Positions 27,619 to 35,312 of a stretch of DNA of 48,586 bases are shown in pieces. Where the stretch lies: positions 1 through 48,586 of the forward strand of contig CAIMFH010000063.1 of the NCBI GenBank assembly GCA_903840265.1. The letters run 5' to 3'. This stretch comes from an uncultured Schlesneria sp. (GTDB lineage: Bacteria > Planctomycetota > Planctomycetia > Planctomycetales > Planctomycetaceae). A program made the position numbers and the translations under genes. Under the pieces are notes generated by a model. The model made no database searches. It was not told where the DNA came from and saw nothing but the letters and a program-made list of their open reading frames with translations. Positions within the stretch are counted from its first letter, which is position 1. Every line of letters begins with the position of its first letter.

Positions 27619-28554
27619 ATGCCTGCGGATGTCAAACAATACGGTCTGGGTGTGATCGGTGCCGGACCATTCAGCCACCATCTCCTTGAGCGGCTATTGC
27701 TGCGCAAGGATTTGAAGGCCGTGGCCGCCTGGTTCGGCAGCCAACCCTCGGGGGCCAACCCACGGGGTTGCGAAGTCCATTCGCAACCGCGAGCGGTGAT
27801 CGAGAGCCCGCGCACGCAGGTTGTCTATTTCGCAGAGCCTGCGTCACCGGACCTGATTGAACTGGCGGTTCAGTGCGGCAAGGCCGTGGTGTTGACCAGC
27901 ACGATCGGACTGACATCCAATGAGCTTTCCCGCCTGGTCGGCCTGACAGCCGTGAGTGGAACACTAGCGGTCGTCGATGAGCCCCGGCGCTGGGATGAAG
28001 ACTTCCTGGCTGCGAAAGCTGTCTTCGACGCGGGTCAACTCGGAAAACTCCAGCGAGTCAGACTCGCTATTCACGAGACCTCGCTGCCGGGTGAGACCTT
28101 CTCAAAGGGAATCTTGCGAGAGTTGGGCGGCCACTGGCTCGATCAATTGCTGGTCTTCATGGCGACAGATCCGGAAGCGGTCCAGCTGCGCCGGTTTTAT
28201 GGAACGACAGGGACAGCGGATGTCGGGTTCCTGGCGACAATCGATTTCAGCGGGGGGATGTCTGCCGTTGTCGAGGTACAGACGGCATCGTTGTTGTCGT
28301 TACGAACGGGCTGGCTGCTGGAAGGGGCGGCAGGTGCCTATCGCGCGGGACGCCAGTACTCCAGAACGCCTGATAGCGAGATCATTGATGAACCTGTGAC
28401 GGTTCCAGCGCTCAGTGCCGACCCGTTCCTCGACAATCTCGTGAAGTCGCTGGCGGGAGATCAGACTGGTTCATCGCAGTTTGTCACCTTGTCGCATGCC
28501 GCGCGGACATCGGCACTGATCGAACTGTTGGAGAACTCTGCGCCCTCAACTTAG
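27619..28554 (+). CDS. Gfo/Idh/MocA family oxidoreductase-like protein
   Basis: Taking the ATG at 27619 gives 311 residues. The N-terminal Rossmann motif is GLGVIGAGPFSHHLLERLL. The C-terminal part has the oxidoreductase-type beta-sheet region (RVRLAIHETSLPGETF, DVGFLATIDFSGGMSAVVEVQ). The EKP motif of classical members is not seen: the equivalent stretch reads VVLTSTIGLTSNEL, and a DEP occurs later. It may be a non-redox or altered-substrate relative. It follows the LecA-like gene by 31 bp and may be cotranscribed with it. A longer frame to 27562 would overlap that gene. Confidence 0.8.
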   Translation: MPADVKQYGLGVIGAGPFSHHLLERLLLRKDLKAVAAWFGSQPSGANPRGCEVHSQPRAVIESPRTQVVYFAEPASPDLIELAVQCGKAVVLTSTIGLTSNELSRLVGLTAVSGTLAVVDEPRRWDEDFLAAKAVFDAGQLGKLQRVRLAIHETSLPGETFSKGILRELGGHWLDQLLVFMATDPEAVQLRRFYGTTGTADVGFLATIDFSGGMSAVVEVQTASLLSLRTGWLLEGAAGAYRAGRQYSRTPDSEIIDEPVTVPALSADPFLDNLVKSLAGDQTGSSQFVTLSHAARTSALIELLENSAPST

Positions 28555-28608
28555 CGCGCAGATCGCTCACTCGGTCTTCGAAAGAACTTTTCAAAAATTT
28601 CCCGTTTC

Positions 28609-28638
28609 TTGAGGAATTATTTGATCTGCTCCGAAATC
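28609..28638 (+). promoter_or_regulatory. Candidate promoter of the first pilin gene
   Basis: TTGAGG at 28609-28614 and GAAATC at 28633-28638 align with TTGACA at 29312 and GACAAT at 29337 in the second copy, and the following bases (GTGAC.TAG.TT.AA) are also kept. Spacing is 18 to 19 bases. The conservation between copies supports a shared signal; the sigma factor is uncertain. Confidence 0.45.
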
Positions 28639-28786
28639 GTGACCTAGGTTGAAGTCATTGGCCGGTTCTTGTTCAGCCTGGTTCCGTAAGGCGAATCGGT
28701 AGCCGCGATTCGCCAAAACATGCTTCTGATTATTCGTCATTGTCGTGAAGCGTGGTCACATCACAGTAAAAGTAGGAGAAACGTAA

Positions 28787-28960
28787 ATGACACATTTGAT
28801 GAGCAGCGTCAAGAATTTCCTGGTTTCCGAAGACGGCCCAACGGCAGTCGAATATGCGATCATGCTGGCCTTGATCGTCATCGTCTGTATCGGTGCCGTT
28901 CAGAGCATCGGAACGAAGGCCGCCGCCAAGTTCACCGCCGCCGGTGCAGCACTCCAGTAA
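28787..28960 (+). CDS. Flp-type (class IVb) pilin, copy 1
   Basis: This 57-residue protein was found by reading the sequence (below the usual length cut-off). It has the Flp pattern SEDG-PTAVEYAIMLALIVIVCIGAVQS: a short leader ending in Gly, Glu at mature position 5 and Tyr at 6, then one hydrophobic helix. The leader would be removed by a TadV-like prepilin peptidase. AGGAG lies eight bases before the ATG. No Tad secretion genes are in the window. The second copy at 29492 differs only near the N-terminus (THL versus TQF). Confidence 0.9.
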   Translation: MTHLMSSVKNFLVSEDGPTAVEYAIMLALIVIVCIGAVQSIGTKAAAKFTAAGAALQ

Positions 28961-28999
28961 TTCTGTTGGCTTGCTGAATAAGTGGGCCACCGAAAACAC

Positions 29000-29041
29000 A
29001 AAAAGCCGTTGCCAGTCATTCTGACTGGCAACGGCTTTTTT
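29000..29041 (+). terminator. Terminator of pilin copy 1
   Basis: Arms AAAAGCCGTTGCCAGTCA and TGACTGGCAACGGCTTTT form an 18 bp stem with a three-base loop, followed by Ts. It is a textbook intrinsic terminator, also able to work in reverse because of the A run in front. Confidence 0.93.
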
Positions 29042-29491
29042 CGTCTTTGGAATGCTCGGGTTCGACGGAGCTTTCGTTTCAGCGAACGTGCAGCCCAAGT
29101 CACACGCCACAGACCAGTCAGTAGACCGCGCGTCGACGTCGATCCAACCGACGCAGGGTGCTGGTTGCAAGGCCGTCATGCCGCAACGGAGCCAAAGCAG
29201 CGTCCAGCCACCGCACTCCAAGGGGAGGTAATCATGACTCGAAAGTCATTATCAACAACTGCTTTATCGAGTCTCGTTCTCGTTCGCAGGAATCTACAAA
29301 AAAAGAGTCCCTTGACAAGATTTTGGCGCCGAGTGCGACAATGTGACGTAGATTCAACTTGTCGGGCCGGTTCTTGGTCACACTGATTCTGGACAGGCGA
29401 GTCTGCAGCCGCGATTTGCCAAACATGCGACCGGTTATTCGTCATCGTCTTGGGGTATAGTTACATCACAGCGAGTTTGGGAGAAACGAAG
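29042..29491. other. Spacer between the pilin copies, part of the tandem duplication
   Basis: The first 180 bases align with 29746-29930 after copy 2, and the last 140 align with the region before copy 1. The short middle piece has a GGGGAGG element before an ATG at 29234 opening about 50 codons, which show no known family. TTGACA (29312) and GACAAT (29337) are the candidate promoter of copy 2. Confidence 0.5.
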
Positions 29492-29665
29492 ATGACACAG
29501 TTCATGAGCAGCGTCAAGAATTTCCTGGTTTCGGAAGACGGTCCAACCGCAGTCGAATATGCGATCATGCTGGCCCTGATTGTCATCGTCTGTATCGGTG
29601 CCGTTCAGAGCATCGGAACGAAGGCCGCCGCCAAGTTCACCGCTGCTGGTGCAGCACTCCAGTAA
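29492..29665 (+). CDS. Flp-type (class IVb) pilin, copy 2
   Basis: This is a 57-residue pilin almost identical to copy 1 (two residue changes, both in the leader, THL to TQF), although the surrounding noncoding DNA has diverged clearly more. It has the same G-PTAVEY processing site and hydrophobic helix. GGGAG precedes the ATG. The protein thus seems to be under selection in both copies, or kept alike by gene conversion. Copies of Flp pilins often occur in multiples in planctomycete genomes. Confidence 0.92.
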   Translation: MTQFMSSVKNFLVSEDGPTAVEYAIMLALIVIVCIGAVQSIGTKAAAKFTAAGAALQ

Positions 29666-29704
29666 TTCTGTTGGCTTGCTGAATAAGTGGGCCACCGAAA
29701 ACAC

Positions 29705-29745
29705 AAGAAGCCGTTGCCAGTCATTCTGACTGGCAACGGCTTCTT
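29705..29745 (+). terminator. Terminator of pilin copy 2
   Basis: The stem GAAGCCGTTGCCAGTCA / TGACTGGCAACGGCTTC is the same stem as after copy 1 with one compensated change (A-T to G-C), followed by TTTCTTC. Confidence 0.9.
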
Positions 29746-29970
29746 TCTTCTTTGGAGTGCTCCGGCTCGACGGAGCTTTCGTTTCAACAAACTTACAGCC
29801 TCAATTCACACGCGACAGACTGCTCAGTAGACCACCCGTTCGCGTCGATCCAACCGACACAGGGCATCGGTTGTAAGACCGCTATCCGCGACTGAGCCAA
29901 AGCGGTGTCGAGCCACCGCACTCCAAAGCGGCAACTCGCTCATTTTCAACTCATTGACATGTCGCGACAT
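29746..29970. other. Spacer between pilin copy 2 and the ArsR operator
   Basis: It is the second copy of the downstream part of the duplicated unit. It shows no gene. The ArsR operon promoter must lie at its right end, ahead of the AT-rich dyad. Confidence 0.4.
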
Positions 29971-29991
29971 TCCGATATATTTTATATTGGA
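29971..29991 (+). promoter_or_regulatory. Probable ArsR-family operator and promoter overlap
   Basis: TCCGATATATTTTATATTGGA is a near-perfect dyad of 21 bases (TCCxATATA mirrored by TATATxGGA), AT-rich in the middle, ending eight bases before the ATG of the ArsR gene. Its AT-rich dyad layout resembles the operators of BigR/SqrR-type ArsR repressors. Autoregulation of the downstream pair is the simple inference. Confidence 0.7.
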
Positions 29992-29998
29992 GTGACAG

Positions 29999-30319
29999 AT
30001 GAAGGTAGCCACAGCCAAACCACCGCAGTTGATCGATCTGCCGGCCTTAGAACAGGCCGCGGAATGCCTGAAGACGCTTGCGCACCCACATCGTCTGCGA
30101 ATTGTGCAGATGTTGCTGCGCGATCGCTATTCGGTCGGTCAACTTGCCGAAGCCTGCGAGATACCGAGCAACATGGCATCGGAGCATTTGCGGCTGATGC
30201 AGCGCTGCGGATTCTTGAACAGCGTCCGTGATGGACGGCACATCTATTACGAAATTGCCGAGCCTCATTTGGCACGGATCATGGCCTGTATTGAAGATCG
30301 ATTTGGTCGAAAGTCCTGA
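29999..30319 (+). CDS. ArsR/SmtB-family transcriptional repressor
   Basis: This 106-residue winged-helix protein has LKTLAHPHRLRIVQMLL (helices 1-2), the recognition region VGQLAEACEIPSNMASEHLRLMQRCGFL and the wing SVRDGRHIYYEI. Cysteines are at about 23, 53, 70 and 97. None forms the CxC metal motif of ArsR or SmtB. Its partner gene is a rhodanese, so a thiol-based sulfur sensor like BigR or SqrR is likely, although the cysteine positions do not clearly match theirs. GGAG precedes the ATG by about seven bases. The dyad at 29971-29991 is its probable operator. Confidence 0.9.
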   Translation: MKVATAKPPQLIDLPALEQAAECLKTLAHPHRLRIVQMLLRDRYSVGQLAEACEIPSNMASEHLRLMQRCGFLNSVRDGRHIYYEIAEPHLARIMACIEDRFGRKS

Positions 30320-30396
30320 CAGCATTGCAAACATATCGAACTGTTCCGACGTGTCGAGGCAATTCTGTTCCAGACTGTAGCAAAGGATGTCGAGAA

Positions 30397-30966
30397 ATGG
30401 TCGCCACGATTACTCCTCAGAAGCTCGCTGAACTGAACCGTCAGGGACAAGGGGTCGACCTGATCGACGTGCGGACGCCCGTCGAATTCCGCGAGGTGCA
30501 TGTGGCGTTTGCTCACAACGTTCCTCTCGATCGTCTTGATCCGGCCGGCGTGGCTCAACTGCGGAAGTCCGCCGCCGATCAGCCGCTGTATGTGATCTGC
30601 CGCTCGGGCGGTCGCGGCAGTCAGGCTTGTGAAAAGCTGCAGGCGGCCGGGCTAACCAACGTCGTCAATGTCGAGGGAGGAACCCTGGCCTGGGATGCTG
30701 CGGGATTACCCGTGACTCGTGGCAAGAAAGCGATGTCTTTGGAACGCCAAGTTCGCATCGCTGCCGGTTCACTGGTTCTGGTCGGCGTGATCCTGAGCCT
30801 GACCGTCCATCCCTATCTGATCGGGCTGTCCGCCTTCGTCGGAGCGGGCCTGGTCTTCGCCGGGATTACAGATACCTGCGGAATGGGGATGATGCTGGCT
30901 CGGATGCCTTGGAATCAGGTGAAGGATTCCTGCGCGATCCCGACCGGTCAACAATCCGCCGCGTAA
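30397..30966 (+). CDS. Rhodanese domain fused to a DUF2892-like membrane region
   Basis: Starting at the ATG at 30397 (AAGGA ahead), the protein has 189 residues. The N-terminal rhodanese domain (about 1-110) has LIDVRTPVEFREVH and the active-site loop CRSGGRGSQA with the persulfide-carrying Cys. The C-terminal part has two hydrophobic segments with MSLERQVRIAAGSLVLVGVIL and GLVFAGITDTCGMGMMLARMPWN, as in DUF2892/YgaP-like proteins. YgaP in E. coli has the same layout. It probably moves sulfane sulfur at the inner membrane. It lies 78 bp after the ArsR gene and probably shares its promoter. It ends in QSAA. Confidence 0.92.
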   Translation: MVATITPQKLAELNRQGQGVDLIDVRTPVEFREVHVAFAHNVPLDRLDPAGVAQLRKSAADQPLYVICRSGGRGSQACEKLQAAGLTNVVNVEGGTLAWDAAGLPVTRGKKAMSLERQVRIAAGSLVLVGVILSLTVHPYLIGLSAFVGAGLVFAGITDTCGMGMMLARMPWNQVKDSCAIPTGQQSAA

Positions 30967-31029
30967 CCGGGATTATTCACGAGCCCGATATTTTATCCCG
31001 CCACTACTCCCGTCATTCCACTTTCCTCT

Positions 31030-31167
31030 CGTCATTCCCGCGTAGGCGGGAATCCAGTGAGTGGCGAAAACGGTGTCGATGCGAGAACGCTGGAACGTCA
31101 TTCGATTCCCAGCGTGGGTGGTGACTCGGTACCAATGAACTGGATTCCCGCCTGCGCGGGAATGACG
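31030..31167. repeat. Inverted repeat, 138 bp element with 29 bp arms
   Basis: Arms 31030-31058 and 31139-31167 pair with one mismatch in 29. Each arm is itself a small palindrome (ATTCCCGC.xx.GCGGGAAT) of the widespread CGTCATTCCCGC type found in many bacterial genomes. An internal smaller inverted repeat (ACGCTGG / CCAGCGT) is present. Confidence 0.88.
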
Positions 31168-31200
31168 AACAGTAGCACCAAGGAAGCCGTCTCAATGAAA

Positions 31201-31225
31201 CCGCGTCTCATCTGGTGAGACGCGG
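31201..31225 (+). terminator. Hairpin downstream of the rhodanese operon
   Basis: Arms CCGCGTCTCA and TGAGACGCGG form a perfect 10 bp stem with a five-base loop, 235 bp after the rhodanese stop. It could end the ArsR-rhodanese transcript, but no T run follows. Confidence 0.5.
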
Positions 31226-31318
31226 GGCGTGTTGTTAATCTCCGATTCTTGCTGAGGGCTATGGCACTCGGTCTGTCAGACTCGCCCCGCTGGTGGAGTC
31301 GGAAGGAAGAGAACAACA

Positions 31319-32107
31319 ATGCCGCCATTCCAATTGACGCCCGATCAAATTGTGTCTTTCGACGTGAACGGCTATCTGGTCGTCCCGGAACTGCTCGACC
31401 CGACAGAGATCGGACTCTTGCGCGACATCGCTAAGGCGGATCACGCACTGCAGCGGGACGCCGGCAGCCGAGCGGATGGCGAAGGGGGTGCCGTCAAACT
31501 GGTGGTCCGGAATGACTTGCCGGACGATACGATCTACGGAGCCCTGGTTCGCAGTCGGCGGATTGTCGATGCGATGCAACAACTGCTGCGTGACGAAGTC
31601 TATCACTACCACCACAAGATGATCCTGAAGGAAGCTCGCGTCGGCGGAGCCTGGGCGTGGCATCAGGACTACGGTTACTGGTACGGCAACGGATGCCTGT
31701 TTCCCGACATGGGAAGCTGCATGATCGCCGTCGATCGCGCCACGAAGCAGAACGGTTGCCTGCAGGTCGTGAAAGGTTCGCATCTGCTGGGTCGAATCGA
31801 TCACGGCAAAGTCGGTGATCAGACGGGAGCCGATCCTGAACGCGTTGACGCCTGTTTGCAGCGACTGGAACTGGTCTACTGCGAACTGGAACCGGGCGCG
31901 GCGATTTTCTTTCATGGCAACACGCTGCATCGCTCGGATCAGAACAAGAGCGAAGATCCGCGCTGGGCGTTTATCTGCTGCTACAACACCAAGCACAACG
32001 ATCCTTACAAGGACTCGAAGCATCCTCGGTACTCGCCGCTGGCCACCTGGGACGATTCTCGCGTGAGCGATATTGGCCGCCAGCAATGGCAGCAGATGAA
32101 CGATTAG
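31319..32107 (+). CDS. Phytanoyl-CoA dioxygenase (PhyH) family protein
   Basis: This 262-residue protein is a probable Fe(II)/2-oxoglutarate oxygenase. The iron site is seen as WHQDYGYW (His-x-Asp) and the distal His in FFHGNTLHRSDQN. Arg in the C-terminal barrel (DPRWAFICCYN) may bind 2-oxoglutarate. The N-terminal part is TPDQIVSFDVNGYLVVPELLD, typical of PhyH. GGAAGGAAG precedes the ATG at 31319. The substrate is unknown; PhyH proteins are abundant in planctomycetes and many do not act on phytanoyl-CoA. Confidence 0.92.
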   Translation: MPPFQLTPDQIVSFDVNGYLVVPELLDPTEIGLLRDIAKADHALQRDAGSRADGEGGAVKLVVRNDLPDDTIYGALVRSRRIVDAMQQLLRDEVYHYHHKMILKEARVGGAWAWHQDYGYWYGNGCLFPDMGSCMIAVDRATKQNGCLQVVKGSHLLGRIDHGKVGDQTGADPERVDACLQRLELVYCELEPGAAIFFHGNTLHRSDQNKSEDPRWAFICCYNTKHNDPYKDSKHPRYSPLATWDDSRVSDIGRQQWQQMND

Positions 32108-32217
32108 GTCAACGAGCAGAAGCCCGTCACGCTGGCGCTTTGATTGACCTTGGCGATTGAATCCCTCAGACTTCCCACAGGAATTAGCTGGAACATCGGT
32201 TTTGGGAAGGGAAGTTG

Positions 32218-34056
32218 GTGGGGATACGGGGTCGTCAGTGTACTTGGCTCGTCGCGGCTGGAGCGTTAGCTCTCGTCTATGCCGCTTCTGTTCGCGCCGA
32301 GCCTCGACTTTCGAAAAATGCGAATGAAGGTCTGCCCCTCGTTCGCTTCGTATCGCCCGGGCAGTTCGCGTTCGACCAACTGTTGAAGCCGGTGGCTCTT
32401 CGGTTGAGCAACCTTACTTCCCAAAAACTGGCGCTGCCTGCGCGAGTTGAAGTCGCGCGATCCTTACTCCCGCTCAAGCAGATCACGCTGTTGGGGGGTG
32501 ATCGTGTCACCGCCGAAATCCTGCGGTGGCAGGAGGCCGAGGTCGAACTCCGGCTGCTGAATGGCCAGAAGATGATTGTCCCTCGAGACACCATCGCCGA
32601 TGTGCAGACACCACCTGGCGAACGAGAAGTCTGTTACGAATCATTTGATCCGCGACCCGCGTCGGTGGCGGCAACTCCTGAGAACGTCAATCGGCCGATA
32701 ATCGACGTGGCCTGGATCGAGGCATTGGATTCAACCGACTCACGTAACGGCTTGAACATTGGCAAGGCGATGCCGCCTCTCGCGTATGAATTTCCTCAGC
32801 CGCTGCCCGCCAGTCGCGTCCAGTTGTGGTTTTGCGTCTCTCACCTTGCTGCTCAGGCCGCTGCCAGTGATCCGGCAACGCCAGGCACTTCGCTCTCGAT
32901 CAACTTCGATTTCGCCACCGCTCCGGCTGCACAACTGAGCGTGCGAGCGACGACGAAAGAGGCCTCGGTCTCGAGTACTGGTATTGCGGATGCGTCGATC
33001 ACCAGGCAATCCGTCGCATTGAGCAGCGGTTGGCACTGCCTGACGGCGTTACTACATGCTGATCGCTCGCTCTTTGTCGTCGACGAAAGCCTGCTGTGGT
33101 CTGCGACTCGCTCACTGGGTCCGCTTGGTGCTGTTCGTTTCACGGGTCAAGGATCTACCTGGATCGATGACCTGCAAGTGAGTCGATTTGACGCGGCTAC
33201 GAACGAGAGGCCGATCCGTCCTTCGATGCAAGACGATTGCCTGGCTCTGACTGATGGTGAAGAATGGTTCGGACGAATTTCGCAGGTGGCTGCGGCAAAT
33301 GTCGTCCTGTCCGATTCCTCTGGCGAACGAGTCATCACGTGGCCGCACATGACCGGCTTTGGTCTGCGTCAAGCGGACCAGCCGGTCACGGGGCCGCTGT
33401 TGCCGATCGGCCTGTCGGCCGTGATCGAATGGCAGTCGCATCTTGATCGCCCCCAGCAACTTGCCGACCGGATCACTGCGACGATCGTCCACATCGATCG
33501 CCAATTCGTGATTGTCGCGCATCCGTGGCTCGGCCGGTTTGCGATTCCGTGGAGTCAGATCGCACGGATTGAACCACTGTTCTTTGGACAATCATTCACA
33601 TTGGACGCTCGCCGCCGACATTTGGGGGATGCGATTCGCGACGACTTTCAACGACAGATGCCGGATGGCACCGAATGGACGATGAAAGTCCAAATCTCTC
33701 CACAGACCAAACTCGGCGATGCCCAGGTTTGGCTCTCGCTGGATGTCGTCGACCTGGAACCGGCGGGCCTGCAGACGCCCCCCGCCAGTCCGTTCCTGCG
33801 TGAACTTCGCGCCGGTCAGTTGCTGACAAAAATCAGTATCAACAATCAACCGGCTGGTGACTTGAATCGGTGGATCCAGTATCGCGCGACACCAGATCGT
33901 CCCGAGCGGATTCGATGCCTCTTGCCGAAGGGGCAGCTTCGCGATGGCGACAACATCATTCGCCTGCATCAAATTCCGCTCAAAACTGCCGGGACGCGAT
34001 TCGACAACTGCGAACTGTCGAACCTACGCCTCGAACTTGTCGACCCGCTTCGCTGA
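32218..34056 (+). CDS. Large secreted protein of unknown function
   Basis: I do not recognise a named family. Starting at the GTG at 32218 (GGGAAGGGAAG just before) it has 612 residues. The N-terminus CTWLVAAGALALVYAASVRAEP is a signal peptide with a cleavage site near VRA-EP. Two copies of a small beta-rich motif are seen, around GGDRVTAEILRWQEAEVELRLLNGQKMIVPRDTI and around TDGEEWFGRISQVAAANVVLSDSSGERVITWPHM; such motifs are common in planctomycete exported proteins. Between them lies a concanavalin-like beta-sandwich region (STGIADASITRQSVALSSGWHCL to GSTWIDDLQVSRFD). Confidence 0.8.
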   Translation: MGIRGRQCTWLVAAGALALVYAASVRAEPRLSKNANEGLPLVRFVSPGQFAFDQLLKPVALRLSNLTSQKLALPARVEVARSLLPLKQITLLGGDRVTAEILRWQEAEVELRLLNGQKMIVPRDTIADVQTPPGEREVCYESFDPRPASVAATPENVNRPIIDVAWIEALDSTDSRNGLNIGKAMPPLAYEFPQPLPASRVQLWFCVSHLAAQAAASDPATPGTSLSINFDFATAPAAQLSVRATTKEASVSSTGIADASITRQSVALSSGWHCLTALLHADRSLFVVDESLLWSATRSLGPLGAVRFTGQGSTWIDDLQVSRFDAATNERPIRPSMQDDCLALTDGEEWFGRISQVAAANVVLSDSSGERVITWPHMTGFGLRQADQPVTGPLLPIGLSAVIEWQSHLDRPQQLADRITATIVHIDRQFVIVAHPWLGRFAIPWSQIARIEPLFFGQSFTLDARRRHLGDAIRDDFQRQMPDGTEWTMKVQISPQTKLGDAQVWLSLDVVDLEPAGLQTPPASPFLRELRAGQLLTKISINNQPAGDLNRWIQYRATPDRPERIRCLLPKGQLRDGDNIIRLHQIPLKTAGTRFDNCELSNLRLELVDPLR

Positions 34057-34155
34057 TCACCGCGTCGGGTTGACCTTCGCCTCGGTCAAAGACACGGCCA
34101 TCTCGAAGACTCCAAGTCCGTGGCACCCAACCCAAATCCACCACAACCGCATCGA

Positions 34156-34425
34156 TCACGCTGTTTCATCGTTTTGGGCGACGACGGCCAGCCGAAACGA
34201 TTCACCGCGCGGCATCCAGGGGGCCAGCCTGGCCTCCAACTCATTGACCTGCTGTCGCAGTTGGTTGATTCGCGACAACCACGTTTCCTGCAACTCACCA
34301 CACATCCGGCGCAGGTTCAATTCGCGATCGCTATGCGTCACAATGTGACCTTGAAGCGTACGCAGAGCCTGCTCGGCTCGAACAACAAATGGAGATTCTT
34401 CAACGGCTACAAGAGTCGAAGACAT
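34156..34425 (-). CDS. Small helical protein of unknown function
   Basis: This 89-residue frame is preceded by AGGGAG nine bases before the ATG at 34425. Its middle (ELNLRRMCGELQETWLSRINQLRQQVNELEARLAP) looks like a coiled coil. No family is recognised. It is convergent with the large secreted protein gene, leaving about 100 bp between the stops. Codon choice looks ordinary, so I keep it as a real gene, but the length leaves doubt. Confidence 0.55.
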   Translation of the reverse strand: MSSTLVAVEESPFVVRAEQALRTLQGHIVTHSDRELNLRRMCGELQETWLSRINQLRQQVNELEARLAPWMPRGESFRLAVVAQNDETA

Positions 34426-34580
34426 CGAGGGAAGCTCCCTGAAGGTTATGACATGAAGTTCATCTCACGCGACTCCAGCAATCGACTCGACAGCTTGCGT
34501 AGCTTGAATCGATTACGAAGACCCTGCGGTTACGCGGCGCAGCCCGTACCGCCGGAATAATCGGGCGACCCGCTTTCTCT

Positions 34581-35273
34581 TCACAACCGATCTGCATCGG
34601 CCTTCGTCGCGGCAATTGTCCAATGCCGGTCGCTAGTCGCCTGCACCGAGGTGACTGGAATGCCGACGTGCTTCAGCAGGTCGCGAACTTCGTCCACGGT
34701 AAGTGCCGCGTGCAGGGAGTCGCGAAACATCTGCTGCTGGTGACCGTTTGAAGTCCCCGCATAAGTTTGCACCAATTCATCCAGTGTCGTCTGGTCGTCG
34801 GGCCGCATTAGATCGCGAACGAACAACAACCCGCCCGGCTTCAGGATTCGCCAGAGTTCGGCGAGCACCTGTAACGGCTCGGGAATGTGATGCACGATGC
34901 TGTTGGACATCACGACGTCGTACGTGCCGTTCGCATCGGGCAGTTGTTTGCAGTCTGCAAGGACAAGGTAGATCGATTTCGCGAAGCCCGCGGCAATCAC
35001 ATTTTGTTGAGCCACGATCAGCATCTGTTCGGCCAGATCGGTGGCGGTCACTGCGGCGTCGATGCCGCGCCCCATGAGTTCGAGCGGGATCTGCGCCGTC
35101 CCGGTGCCGGCGTCGAGGATTTGGATGGGACTGGCAGTGGACTTTAACTGCAGCTTGGCCAGCAAGTCGTCGACGAACAGTCGGTTCACGCCACTATGGT
35201 CCATCTGATCATAGTCGACCGCCTCCGAAACGGTGTCCATGACTTCCGGTTCAAGGGTCCGAGTCAGCATCAT
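34581..35273 (-). CDS. Class I SAM-dependent methyltransferase
   Basis: From the ATG at 35273 the protein has 230 residues (a second ATG follows directly; a longer frame reaches 35309). The SAM-binding motif I is LDAGTGTAQIPLELMGRG, followed by TATDLAEQML, LADCKQLP, the motif YDVVMSNSIVHHIPEP, and RILKPGGLLFVRDL. GGGAG lies just upstream. The C-terminal part (LTVDEVRDLLKHVGI) is typical. The substrate is unknown; it lies 40 bp after the cardiolipin synthase gene in the same direction, so they may be cotranscribed. Confidence 0.9.
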   Translation of the reverse strand: MMLTRTLEPEVMDTVSEAVDYDQMDHSGVNRLFVDDLLAKLQLKSTASPIQILDAGTGTAQIPLELMGRGIDAAVTATDLAEQMLIVAQQNVIAAGFAKSIYLVLADCKQLPDANGTYDVVMSNSIVHHIPEPLQVLAELWRILKPGGLLFVRDLMRPDDQTTLDELVQTYAGTSNGHQQQMFRDSLHAALTVDEVRDLLKHVGIPVTSVQATSDRHWTIAATKADADRL

Positions 35274-35312
35274 CCTACTCCCTGATCGATCGATGGCCGT
35301 GTTCACCAAGCA

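Larger units (their letters stand above)
30967..31318. other. Spacer with an inverted repeat element and a hairpin
   Basis: No gene is visible. It contains the inverted repeat at 31030-31167, the hairpin at 31201-31225, and a purine-rich ribosome binding region (GGAAGGAAG) before the PhyH start. Confidence 0.5.

Noticed and set aside
29234-29386. 50-codon frame with a strong GGGGAGG ribosome site between the pilin copies
   Set aside because: There is no family match, its 3' half overlaps the conserved promoter of pilin copy 2, and the corresponding sequence is absent from the other unit. I kept it only as a remark.
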